From Terfezia claveryi (lineage: Eukaryota > Ascomycota > Pezizomycetes > Pezizales > Pezizaceae): a stretch of 64,000 nucleotides of DNA. The position numbers and the translations under genes were made by a program. The notes under the pieces were generated by a model. That model was not told where the DNA came from. It ran no database searches and was given only the letters and a program-made list of their open reading frames with translations. The stretch lies in assembly GCA_015179025.1 (NCBI GenBank), contig WHUX01000150.1, positions 62,001-126,000 of the forward strand, read 5' to 3'. Below, piece by piece: positions 20,025 to 29,367 of the stretch. Within the stretch, counting starts at the first letter, position 1; each line of letters starts with the position of its first letter.

Positions 20025-21232
20025 ATGCAAGTGTCAGATTCGCTTAAAAAGGTGGAAGGACGGACCCTATACAAGAGAAAGCAAGAAAAAATTTGTCTTA
20101 CTAATATTCTGCATAAAGGGGGATTGAAACCTAAAGGGTTAGAGAATTGGAAGGAACATCTTATAGGATATCCGTCGCTTGAAAACAAATACCTATGGAC
20201 TATCCCTAAGTTTTCTTCTTTGAAAAGAGGGGAAAGGCTCACTCCGGAAAGAATTACCAAGTTGAAGATTGGAGAAACAATCACCGCTAAAGAACGGGAT
20301 GTTCTTATGGAAGTTTTATTTAGCAGGGAAGCAGGAATTGCTTTTGATTTTACAGAGAAAGGGGTTTTCAAGTCTGAAGTCGAACCGCCCCATAGGATTC
20401 CTACTATCGAATATGTACCATAGCAAGCTGCCAATTTTCGAGTCCCGAAAGCACTAGAAGAAGAGGTTATAGATATCGTAAAGAGGAAGCTTGAATGTGG
20501 GCTTTGCAAAGATGTTGTAGTCTATACCATAATCCCTGGTTCCTGGTAAAAAAAAAAGATAAGGGATATCGACTTATCAACGCAGCTCAAAGATTGAATG
20601 CAGTAACTATTAAGGATGCGAGCTTGCCTCCATCTGCAGAGGAATATAGCGAGGACTTCGCTGGATTTCCATTGCTATCCTTGCTTGACTTGTTTTCCGG
20701 GTATGATCAATGTGAGCTAGCAGAGGTTAGCCGAGATATGACAGCATTTCAAACTCCACTAGGACTTCTTAGAATGACTACCCTACCCCAAGGATATACG
20801 AATGGAGTACAGATATTCGACAGAATAATGAAAAAGATTTTGAAGGACCAAATAACTGCTAAGGGAAGCAAGCCATTTATTGATGACGTTGGGGTTAAGC
20901 CGCAGACTAGAAGCTTGTTTTTGGATAAGAATGGAAAGCCAATTGAAATAGTGCCAGGTATCAGAAAATTTGTTCTAGATGCCATTATATCTATTGATAA
21001 GGTGCTAGCAGATATAGAACGAGTTGGAGGAACAATTTCTGGGTTTAAGAGCGAGTTTCTAATGGAACAGTTGAAGGTCGTGGCTTATGTGTGTGGGATA
21101 ATGGAAGAATGCCGGAAGAGGCGAAGACCCGAAAAATTACTAGTTGGCCCTCATGTGTGGATCTTACCAATGTGCGAGCATTCTTGGGACTATGCGTCTA
21201 TTACAGAATTTGGATTAAAGATTTCTCGATGA
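20025..21232 (+). pseudogene. Gypsy-2 reverse transcriptase
   Basis: The frame 20025-20423 leads to a CAG-type TAG (20421). After a one-base loss near 20515 the RT continues with NPWFLVKKKDKGYRLIN, LDLFSGYDQ (first catalytic Asp) and PFIDDVGVK (the F/YxDD box). The fold is complete through the thumb start. A further one-base loss near 21110 separates it from RNase H. The catalytic Asp residues are intact. Confidence 0.8.
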
Positions 21233-21795
21233 TTGCGGAACCGCTTTTTCGCCTGGGGAAAAAGAATATGGAATTTGAGTGGACAGGTGAATAACAACAA
21301 GCAATGGATAAGTTAAAGAAGGTTTTGATCAGTGCGCCTGCTCTCAAGCCAATTGATTATGACTCAAAAGGAAGAATTATGCTGTCGGTCGATTCGTCCT
21401 TAGCCGGATAGGGGGCGATTTTGCAGCAGGAAGAACTGGAAACCGGAAAAAGACATCCGGCTCAATATGAATCAGGAATGTAGACTGCTGCTGAGAAGAA
21501 GTATGATTCCGGAAAGTTAGAATGTCGGGGTCTCCTTAAGGCATTGAAAAAGTTCCGTATGTACTTATATGGAGTCAGGTTTTTGGTTGAAATTGATGCA
21601 AGAATGCTTGTTCATCAGCTAAACCAACCAGCTTCGGACCTGCCAGGATCCGTAGTGAATCGATGGTTGGCATGGATCAAGTTATTTGCCTTCGAAATCA
21701 AACACATACCCAGTAGCAGGCACAAAGGACCAGATGCATTGTCCCGAAGAAGGCATCAGAAGAAGACTCTGAGATGTCGGATGAGGAAGAGTTAG
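21233..21795 (+). pseudogene. Gypsy-2 RNase H
   Basis: Continues the frame that starts at 21091 (AFLGLCVYYRIWIKDFS). In-frame stops at 21292 (TAA), 21409 (TAG) and 21481 (TAG) are CAA- and TGG-type. The Asp of LSVDSS and the closing motif KHIPSSRHKGPDALSRR are recognisable. Confidence 0.75.
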
Positions 21796-23209
21796 AGGAC
21801 AAGATGGATGCGGAATTAGTAGCGAATGAATTTGAGGAAATTGAAGTTATTGAGGACGAAGAAGAAGAAAGAAGAATGCCGGAGGAAATAAGGAAGATTC
21901 GGAAATTTTTGCAGGATCTTGAAAGGTCAGAGGCGATGACGGATAAGCAGTTTGATTCTTTCAGATTGAACACCTTGAGGTTTTTGATTCAAGGAGGTTT
22001 GTTATTTCGAAAGGCACGGCAAAACTTGCCTCCAAGAAGGGTCGTGTGGAAAGAGAACGAGCAGAAAGAGATTTTGCAAGAGCTTCATGAAGAATGTGGG
22101 CATAGAGGACGGAAGGGGACGTATGAGAAGTAGCCTTACAATACTGGTGGAAAGGATTGTATAGAGACGTTGAGAAGTGGGTTCGAAGCTGTCAGCAATG
22201 CCAAAAAAGATCTGGAATAAGGGTCACAGAAGAATTGCATCCTACCCTAGAAAACTCATTGTGGTTGAAGGTCGGATTGGATGTGATACATATGCCAGCA
22301 AAGGAAGGAATGACGAGAATTGTGGCGATGAGAGACTACCTATCTGGATGGGTTGAAGGAAAGGCATTGAAGAAAGCGGATTCGAAGGGTATAGCAGCTT
22401 TTGTCCACGAATGGATAGTTAGATTCGGCGTTCCCAGAAAAATAATCCATGATAATGGACCCGAAAACCAGAAGATAACTAAGCTGCTAATCGACAGATA
22501 TAGAATTAAAAAGGTCTGTATCGCTTCATACCATCCTCAGTCGAATGGTATCATTAAGAGGAGCCACCAACAAATTGTTGACGGGTTGGCAAAACTGGGA
22601 TCAAGATGGGTGGCGAATCTACCATTTGTTCTGTGGGTGGATAGAGTTACAACTAGGGCTTCAACTGGGTATACGCCGTTTAAACTTGTATTCGGACAAG
22701 ATTGTATACTTCCAGTAGAACTTTCTGTGAAAAGCTGGGCTACTGTCAATTGGGATAAGGTGAAAAGTAGGGAAGACCTTTTGGCTACAAGAGCGAGGCA
22801 ACTGGAAAGAAGAGAAGAAGATATAGAGGAATCAAGGAAGAAAATTAGAGAAAGTCGAGGGAGAAACAAAGCTCACTTTGATAAGAATCGTCGAGAAAGA
22901 CAACAGAACCTAGAGATCGGGGATATAGTGCTTCTGTACAACAGCGCTTTTGATAAGCAATGGTCTCAAAAGCTCAAGAATAAGTTGAATGGCCCGTATA
23001 AGATTAGGGATGTTAGAGAAGATTAGGGAGCTTATCTGCTCGAAGAACTTGATGGTACGGAGATGAAAGGGATTTATGCAGGAGATCGAGTTAAGAGGTT
23101 TTTTGTCTGCCATGGAGTTGAAGTGGAAGATGCAGAGATAGTTGAAGAAGAGGATAACGATGAAGGGGGAAACGAGGAAGAGTATGAAATGGTGGAGCCT
23201 GAAGATTAG
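21774..23209 (+). pseudogene. Gypsy-2 integrase, catalytic Glu replaced by Lys
   Basis: The frame 21774-22133 supplies the linker and the HHCC histidines (HEECGHRG). After a one-base loss near 22130 the frame from 22157 has the HHCC cysteines (SCQQC, residues 12 and 15), Asp42 (GLDVI) and Asp99 (IIHDNGPE). The third catalytic position reads NGIIKRSHQQ with Lys134 (codon 22556-22558) where the family has Glu. GAG to AAG is a TpG-to-TpA change, the RIP context on the other strand. A coiled, charged C-terminal region (to the TAG at 23207) follows. No chromodomain was recognised. This copy should be catalytically dead. Confidence 0.82.
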
Positions 23210-23233
23210 GAAAATGTTATGTTCACACGCTGG

Positions 23234-23475
23234 CATCAGCAAGAAAAAAGTGGCATCGGGACGTCAGGTGGTGTCTCCAGAAGACAGGGTTGTCTTTTAT
23301 GTCTTTTGTGTCTTTTGTGTCTCCTGAGTGTCTCCTGAGTGTCTCCTATGTGTCTACTAGTGTCTCCTAGTGTCTCCAGGAGACACTGGGAGACATTTTG
23401 CCAATCGTAGAGACACATCTTGTCTCCAATGGCATTACTGTCTCTAGAGACACTGGAGACAAACTATTTTCTTTC
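23234..23475 (+). repeat. GTCTCC-rich repeat element, copy 1
   Basis: Begins CATCAG, then AAGAAAAAAGTGGCATC, and continues as dense GTGTCTCCTGAG and GGAGACA words, several arranged as palindromes (GTGTCTCCAGGAGACAC). The first ~45 bp match 55460-55504, where the element lies in an unrelated position inside Gypsy-4. Here it sits in the non-coding spacer after the Gypsy-2 integrase. Confidence 0.6.
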
Positions 23476-23504
23476 CTGATAGGGAGAGCGGGTGTAAGGA
23501 ACTT

Positions 23505-23740
23505 CTATCGTATTGTTTTGATCACTTACGTGGAATGTGAACACGTAAGTGATGCTTTATGCTCATTTTTTGATCTTTTTGGATCGTTGTATCGTATTGT
23601 CTTTAATACTTTTATCATCTTGTTTTGATCACTTACGTGGAATGTGAATATGTAAGTGATGCTTTATGCTAGTTTTGTTCGTTTTATCGTCTTGTTTTAG
23701 ATAAATTAGGCTTCCTATGCGGGTTTTGATTTTAATATAA
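23505..23740 (+). repeat. Direct repeat pair with inverted-repeat core in Gypsy-2 spacer
   Basis: Two ~110-bp copies starting TCGTATTGTTTTGATCACTT and ATCTTGTTTTGATCACTT. Each contains GATCACTTACGTGG followed by CGTAAGTGAT or TGTAAGTGAT (an imperfect 10-bp stem) and CTTTATGCT. Function unknown; possibly spacer of the element. Confidence 0.5.
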
Positions 23741-23876
23741 TGCTAGTGATCTCGTGAAATTACTGTTTTGGAAAAGGAAAGATGGTGGGAGAAGGAAGTA
23801 GAATTGACACTCATGTATAAAGAAGGACAAAGAATATTACTCGAGTATCAAGGGATTTTTTTGAGGAGGCCAAAAA

Positions 23877-23897
23877 ATTTTTAAAAGAGGGGAGGGA
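23877..23897 (+). other. Internal polypurine-tract-like sequence in Gypsy-2
   Basis: TTTTTAAAAGAGGGGAGGGA closely resembles the polypurine tract before the 3' LTR (TTTTAAGAGGGGGGAGGAAT at 25631-25650). It may be a second plus-strand primer or a leftover of an internal duplication. Confidence 0.35.
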
Positions 23898-24067
23898 TAG
23901 AGATTATAAGGAAAAGAAGTTCAGGGAGTTCAGGGTAATGAATGGAAAGAAAATTGGAATGTTCAGATAACCACAGAATCTTTTATAGAAGGGTCTGGAA
24001 TGGAACGGAACAAACGAAGAAGGCATCGGATATGAACAGAGCACTGAAAATTTAGTGTTCTGTTTAG

Positions 24068-24240
24068 TATAAATACCTCCGATCCCCCATCATTCGTACA
24101 AACTCCAATCTTCATTCTTCCTCCTCGAACAAAAGCTCTCTTACGATAACCCTCATCAAGTCGTAACATCCTACTCATCCTTCCTAAACGATACCTTCCT
24201 CTACTTCACATATCACATATTATTACCCTGCCTCATACCT
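24068..24240 (+). promoter_or_regulatory. Candidate promoter and pyrimidine-rich leader of the extra Gypsy-2 ORF
   Basis: TATAAATA at 24068-24075 is followed by about 160 bp of C/T-rich, G-poor sequence without open frame, then by the 384-codon ORF. This layout resembles fungal RNA polymerase II promoters with a CT-rich leader. No transcript evidence is available here. Confidence 0.35.
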
Positions 24241-24312
24241 CGATCTACCATATTAGAAAATGACAACCGAATTATCAGCATCGCTGATAGGGTAGTGAGC
24301 AGGAGTTAAGAT

Positions 24313-25467
24313 TTGAGGAAGAAGTGTCAAGATGAGATGGCAAAGCTGGAGGGAAGGAACAAATGGGAGTTTGCCAAAGAAATAGCTCGCCTGACCCAAA
24401 CTCAAGCAGAAAAGGTAGCTTTTGCCGCCCAAGTCCTCAAAGAAATAGTGGAAGGGTGGACCGACGAAGACTTTACGAGTATGAAAGCATCTCAAGAAGA
24501 CGTTCAGGCAGATCTCAACTTCTCAAAAACAATCCTACCATTGTTTGAGATTCATACGGAATCTCAAAGAAGAAAAGTGAATGCACAAGAAAGGCTGGAG
24601 AATGCATGGGGAGATGAATGGGAAGAGAAGATAGGGGAATTGATGCCTCCTTGGCCTGCGGAAGAATTCCTCAGAGAACTCGCATGGTTTGCGGAGAGGA
24701 ATCCAGCATGGAATGATGCGGAGGTGAAAATAATGATAGGGGTAGCAGAAAGGTTAGCTGCTAAGCGAACCAAGAAATATAAGTGGGTGATGACAAGGGA
24801 TATTGCCGAAAAGATGTACATGGAAAAGAAGCAATTGCGGGGAAATAAAATTCAGGTGGAGGTTGCTTCGCCTGCATCTTCCTCGGCACCTCTTACATCC
24901 CCTCCGACAATAACTCTTACTCCTTTTAAGAACCCTCCTTATCAAATCGACACCTCAAACATACAAGCAGCTATTGAAATAGTTGCATCTCTTGAGGTGG
25001 TATCTCAAGCCACCTTGCCAAGCAAAAAAGCCGAAGCACAGGCTGAGGTGGAAGTTGAGGTTGTTGAGGGAGGGAATTCGGATAAGGGTGAAGAAAAGAA
25101 TGATGAGGTTGAGGAAGTTAGTGTGGCTAAAGACAAGGGGAAGAAAGTTGTTGGAAAGATTGTTGAAGCAAGGCCTGAAGCAGGAAGGCCGATGATAAGG
25201 AAAAGGAGGAGAGAAGAGGAGAAGGAGGAAAAGAAGAGGAAGTTTAAGCTGGACATACTAGTTATCAATCTGGATGTTGATGAGGGGGTAGATGAGCTTA
25301 AATGGAAGGCTGAGGATGAGGAGGATAAGGATGATGCTTTGGCAGTAGAAGGGGCAATCAAATCATTGACGGCCAGGGAAGGGAGGCTGAATAAGGAGAC
25401 GTTAGTGCGGAGGTTAGGGAAGTTGTTGGAAGCTAGTAAGGCGGAAATGGTGAAGGATATGGATTAG
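24313..25467 (+). CDS. Extra 384-codon ORF of Gypsy-2, unknown function
   Basis: Lies between pol and the 3' LTR in the same orientation. It is intact from 24313 (a TTG codon) to the TAG at 25465. The frame continues upstream through one CAA-type TAA (24307) to about 24250, so the true start is upstream and this copy may have lost it. Residues 1-170 are predicted mostly helical and charged (LEGRNKWEFAKEIARL, WAERNPAWND-like blocks). Residues 185-210 are Pro/Ser/Thr-rich. The rest is Glu/Lys-rich with a strong bipartite-like basic cluster (KRRREEEKEEKKRKFK). No transmembrane segment is seen, so an envelope protein is unlikely. No family is recognised. Extra ORFs at this position occur in other LTR elements; a nuclear or nucleic-acid-binding role is a guess. 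Confidence 0.65.
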   Translation: MRKKCQDEMAKLEGRNKWEFAKEIARLTQTQAEKVAFAAQVLKEIVEGWTDEDFTSMKASQEDVQADLNFSKTILPLFEIHTESQRRKVNAQERLENAWGDEWEEKIGELMPPWPAEEFLRELAWFAERNPAWNDAEVKIMIGVAERLAAKRTKKYKWVMTRDIAEKMYMEKKQLRGNKIQVEVASPASSSAPLTSPPTITLTPFKNPPYQIDTSNIQAAIEIVASLEVVSQATLPSKKAEAQAEVEVEVVEGGNSDKGEEKNDEVEEVSVAKDKGKKVVGKIVEARPEAGRPMIRKRRREEEKEEKKRKFKLDILVINLDVDEGVDELKWKAEDEEDKDDALAVEGAIKSLTAREGRLNKETLVRRLGKLLEASKAEMVKDMD

Positions 25468-25630
25468 AGAGGTTTCTTTTGTTATTACGCAAGTGCTAGA
25501 TTGTTTTGGATATTTTATTTATTTCTTTTGTAGATGTATTTTTTTTTGCTTTTGCTACAGAAAAAAAGAGTGAAGAATTTATTGTTTCGAGAGTTGGATG
25601 GATATTTAGGTGGCAATGGGGCTGCCTAAG

Positions 25631-25649
25631 TTTTAAGAGGGGGGAGGAA
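25631..25649 (+). other. Gypsy-2 polypurine tract
   Basis: TTTTAAGAGGGGGGAGGAA directly precedes the TGTGGTG start of the 3' LTR. It is the expected plus-strand primer. Confidence 0.75.
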
Positions 25650-26108
25650 TGTGGTGCTAGGAAGTTATTTATGATGAGGGTAACAGCAAAAGTTATTTTA
25701 GCTTAGTTTGTTAGCCTCACTGGAAAGGGGGTATATTATGCGGGGGAATTCTTGTACTTGGATACACTCATTAAGAAATATATGCATAGTTTTTACGAGC
25801 ACAAGAAAAGTGCTAGAATCTTCGCTCTGTTACCTCAAGATGATTGATAGCTAGCTTCGTATGCCGCTGTCATTTGTCTTTTACTTTTTCTTGAGGCTTT
25901 ACTCTATCACTTGCGTGTGTCGAGACACGTAAGTCTTAAAAATCTCTTATCTCTCGTTGAGATCGATCCTCGCTTATAGGATTTTCGCTTATAGTAAGAA
26001 TACTCCGCGATGATTCTGCGAGATTCCAGTGGATTCCGCCAGCTCATTCGACTCTCCGGACATCTAAGACAGTAATAGTCACTCTGACTATTTGCGATCT
26101 TCTTCATA
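25650..26108 (+). repeat. Gypsy-2 3' LTR
   Basis: 459-bp partner of 16739-17197. It is followed at once by satellite sequence (TCGCTAGCTGGCCGACATCC), which continues the array interrupted at 16738. Confidence 0.88.
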
Positions 26109-27596
26109 TCGCTAGCTGGCCGACATCCTATATACCAAGCAAAAAGAGCTAGATATATGAGAAAATCACTAGCTGGCTGACATCCTATATACCAAGCAAA
26201 AACAGCTGAATATATGAGAAACTTGCTTAGGGCGAGGATGTTATATACCAAGCAAAAACAGCTAAATACATAAGAAACTCGCTCAGGGTCTGGATGCTAT
26301 ATAGTAATCAAGAATAGCTAAATATATGAGAAACTCGCTCAAGGCCAGGATGCTATATACTAAGCAAAAACAGCTGAATATATGACAAACTTACTTCGGG
26401 CGAACATCCTATATACTCCTCATAGCCCCCCTGTGGGGCTGTATAGGAGTACTGAGTATTAAAAAAAAAAAAAAAAAAAAGCAAAAACTGCTGAATACAT
26501 GAAAAATTCACTGGCGGGCAGAGATGACAATTCAGGGTAATATATGAAGAACTTGTTGGCAGGCAGACATTATCTATACTAAGCAAAAACAGATGAATAT
26601 ATGAAAAACTTGCTAGCAGGCCGACATCCTATATACCAAGCAAAAACAGCTGAATATGAGAAACTCCCTTGCGTGTGGATATCCTATATACTAAATAAAA
26701 ATAGCTGAATATATGAGAAACTCGGTAGCTGGCGGAGATTTCAATTCAGGGTAATATATGAAGAACTGACTGATGGGCGGACATCATCTATACCAGGCAA
26801 ATATATAAGAAACTCACTAGCTGGCCGACAACCAATAAAGAGCTGAATATATGAGAACTCGCTAGCTGGCCGACATCCTATATACTAGCCAAAAACAGCT
26901 GAATATATGAGAAACTCGCTGGCGGCCAGATATCCTATATACCAAGCAAAAAGAGCTGAATATATAAGAAACTCGGTAGCTGGCGGAGATGCCAATTCAG
27001 GGTAATATATGAAGAACTCACTAGTAGGTGAACATCATCTATACTAGGCAAAAACAGCTGAATATATGAGAAACTCGCTTAGGGCATACATCCTATATAC
27101 TAGGCAAAAAGAGCTGAATATATAAGAAACTCGGTAGCTGGTGGAGATGCCAATTTAGAGTAATATATGAAGAACTCACTAGTAGGTGGACATCATCTAT
27201 ACCAGGCAAAAACAGCTGAAAATTTGAGAAACTCACTAGCTGGCTGACATCCTATATACCAAGCAAAAACAGCTGAATATATGAGAAACTCGCTAGCTGG
27301 CCGACATCCTATATACCAAACAAAAACAGCTGAATATATGAGAAACTTGCTTAGGGTGGACATCCTATATACTAAGCAAAAACATTTGAATATATGAGAA
27401 ACTCGCTCAGGGCCAGGACCATATATAGTAAGCAAAAACAGCTGAAAATATGAGAAACTCGCTTAGGGCGGACATCCTATATACCAAGCAAAAACACCTG
27501 AATATATGAGAAACTGGCTTAGGGCGAGGATGTTATATACCAAGCAAAAACAGCTGAATATATGAGAAACTCGCTTAGGGTGAAGATGTTATATAC
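26109..27596. repeat. ~56-bp satellite array, block 2
   Basis: Same unit as block 1, about 27 copies, several with the longer end containing GGAGATGCCAATTCAGGGTA. It is interrupted by a 63-bp hairpin/poly(A) insertion at 26418-26480 and cut at 27596 by Gypsy-3. Confidence 0.88.
26410..26480 (+). mobile_element. Small hairpin plus poly(A) insertion in the satellite
   Basis: Within a satellite unit, TACTCCTCATAGCCCC and GGGGCTGTATAGGAGTA form a near-perfect hairpin. It is followed by CTGAGTATT and 20 consecutive A (26461-26480), after which the unit resumes at GCAAAAAC. Poly(A) directly after a structured segment suggests a retroposed short RNA or a truncated SINE-like sequence. Confidence 0.4.
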
Positions 27597-28178
27597 TGTC
27601 ACAACCGTCCTTTCCTAGCCGGGTTTGAGAGTCAGACGGGATTCTGTCCGACTCTCGTTATTGTTGATTGATGTCACAACCGTGTTCTTAGTCTTGATTT
27701 GACACTCGAACAGGCTTGTTCGGGTGTCGTGCTGTTTTGACACTTGAACAGGCTTGTTCGAGTGTCGTCAATGGGTGATTGTTATCTTAGCTTCTGAGAT
27801 AGGAATCTCGGGAAGCTTATTCCTTCACGGCCTTGGCCTGGAATCATGTATATATATCTTCGTCCCTCCGCCCTCTCGTTGGATCCCCATCCAATGTCTT
27901 GTATATCCAATACAGGGCCTTGCTTCTCTCCACGTTGGTGCATCTCCCTTGTGCACCTCCTCGCCTTGTCTCTGCAGCCCAGCTGCCTCCCTTGACACAT
28001 GCGGCAACTGCTTCCGCATGTCTCGTTTCCCTTACCCTCTGCCTCTCTTGCCTCTTGCCCTTGCCCCCCGTCTCAGCCTCCCCCTGGTCACACACGTAGC
28101 GCTCCTACGTATGGATTGCCCCTTGCCACTTCCTCGGCATACCCCTTGGTCGCCTTGTCCTCCAGAGCCCTCGTTACA
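27597..28178 (+). repeat. Gypsy-3 5' LTR
   Basis: Starts TGTCACAACC and ends CCTCGTTACA. It contains a hairpin at 27627-27656 (GAGAGTC...GACTCTC) and two near-perfect palindromes of the form ACACTCGAACA-GGCT-TGTTCGAGTGT at 27701-27728 and 27739-27766. Differences from the right LTR are mainly transitions. Confidence 0.92.
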
Positions 28179-28214
28179 TTACGTTGGATCTTCTCGACCA
28201 ACTGGTACACTGTC

Positions 28215-29346
28215 ATGTCCGAACCAACCCCGTTACCCACTGACAGGTTCCAAGCATGGAGGGAAACCCCAATACCCTCAGACCCTGCCCAGCTATTGGA
28301 ATACCGCCGAATGGCCATCGATATCTTCACTGCCACCTATAAGATTGGCGAAAAACAAGGAGCGGAGCTCCAGAACACCGAACGAAGGCTGAAAGAAGCC
28401 GAAGATGAAATCCTTCTTCTCCGAGAGGACCTTGCAGACAACCGAGTAACCATTCGCAATATCAACCGTGCCCTTGCCGCCGCAACCGCACAGGCACTGG
28501 CGACTGCCACGCCCGCCAAAACCCAAGACCTCCCCACCCCACCCAAATTTAATGGTGAACGGGCCCGCCTCAAGGCCTGGAAAAACTCGATCAATATTAA
28601 GCTCAATGGAGATGCTGCTAAATTTCCAACCACCCAGCACAAACTTGCCTACGTTTATGGCCTGCTAGAGGGGAAGGCTCTGGACCAAGTCCAGCCCTAT
28701 GTTTTGGGAACAGGGATCAATCTAGTGGACATTTCCGCCTTATTCATTATCCTTGACCAAGCCTTGGGGATCCAGATCCAGAAGGAACGGCCACAAGAGC
28801 CCTTCAAGCCCTTTGACAAAAGAACACCGACCTCGCCACCTATGTGGCTGAATTCTCTAGGTTGGCTGCTTCAGTCGATTGGAGTAACAAAATAAAATTG
28901 GATCAATTCCTGGAAGGCCTAAGCGTGGAGTAAGGTAGGCACTCATCAATTTCCCAGATGTCCACACCCTCGAAGAGTTCATTGATCAGGCTAGCCGATT
29001 GGAGCAAAAGATGGCCAGGTTTAGAAATAGCCTGAAGGCCTCCCCCACCGCAGCCCCCTGCTCGACTTTCTCACCTGCTCGCACTCAGCCACAGACCCCT
29101 ATTACCAACAACCCAGCCCACCCTTCCCTCGTAGCCGGTGGACCAGCGCCTATGGATCTATCGGCAGGCAGGCCTCGCCTGACCCAAGAAGAGAAGGAAC
29201 GCCGCCAGAATAATGGGCTATGCATAGCCTGTGGGAAGGCCGACCACTTCATTGCGGCTTGCCCCCTTCGAAAGAATCGCTCCCTGGCAATACATGCGGT
29301 GTCCGAGACCCCAGAGGAGTCGGGAAAAGCGGAGTCCCTTGCCTAG
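28215..29346 (+). pseudogene. Gypsy-3 gag
   Basis: ATG at 28215 opens a frame with a coiled-coil-like start (LQNTERRLKEAEDEILLLRE) and a capsid region (LKAWKNSINIKLNGDAAKFP). One-base losses near 28815 and 28930 shift the frame twice. The last part has a CCHC zinc knuckle (CIACGKADHFIAAC) near 29221-29262 and ends at TAG 29344-29346. The frame of pol is -1 relative to this end, with a frameshift signal at 29322-29367. Gag forms the particle shell and binds RNA. Confidence 0.8.
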
Positions 29347-29367
29347 TTACTGACACTAGCAAGGGAC
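29322..29367 (+). promoter_or_regulatory. Candidate -1 ribosomal frameshift signal, Gypsy-3 gag-pol
   Basis: Slippery heptamer G-GGA-AAA (29322-29328) in the gag frame, a 5-nt spacer, then a perfect 9-bp stem GTCCCTTGC (29334-29342) with GCAAGGGAC (29359-29367) around a 16-nt loop that contains the gag stop TAG. Slipping back one base at the heptamer leads directly into the open pol frame. The same layout occurs in Gypsy-4. Confidence 0.7.

Larger units (their letters stand above)
16739..26108 (+). mobile_element. Gypsy-2: full-length RIP-mutated Ty3/Gypsy element with extra 3' ORF
   Basis: LTRs of 459 bp each (16739-17197 and 25650-26108) flank gag, protease, RT, RNase H and integrase in that order on the plus strand, plus a 384-codon ORF before the 3' LTR. 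The satellite reads AAACTTGC before the element and TCGCTAGC after it, consistent with a 4-5 bp target duplication that has since changed by one C/T. In-frame stops in gag-pol are CAG/CAA/TGG-derived TAG and TAA. Frame changes are all single-base losses. It belongs to a lineage distinct from Gypsy-1 and Gypsy-3 (different Gag, FIDDV-type RT box, no chromodomain seen). Confidence 0.9.

Noticed and set aside
24363..25361. Overlapping ORFs in other frames of the extra Gypsy-2 gene (Ser-rich minus-strand frame and others)
   Set aside because: Shadows of the 384-codon frame; Ser-rich antisense is expected opposite Glu/Lys-rich coding sequence.
27754..28180. Overlapping ORFs on both strands in the Gypsy-3 LTR (also in the LTRs near 33432, 50789 and 61396)
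   Set aside because: Frames lie in LTR sequence, are not conserved between LTR copies and reflect GC-rich composition.
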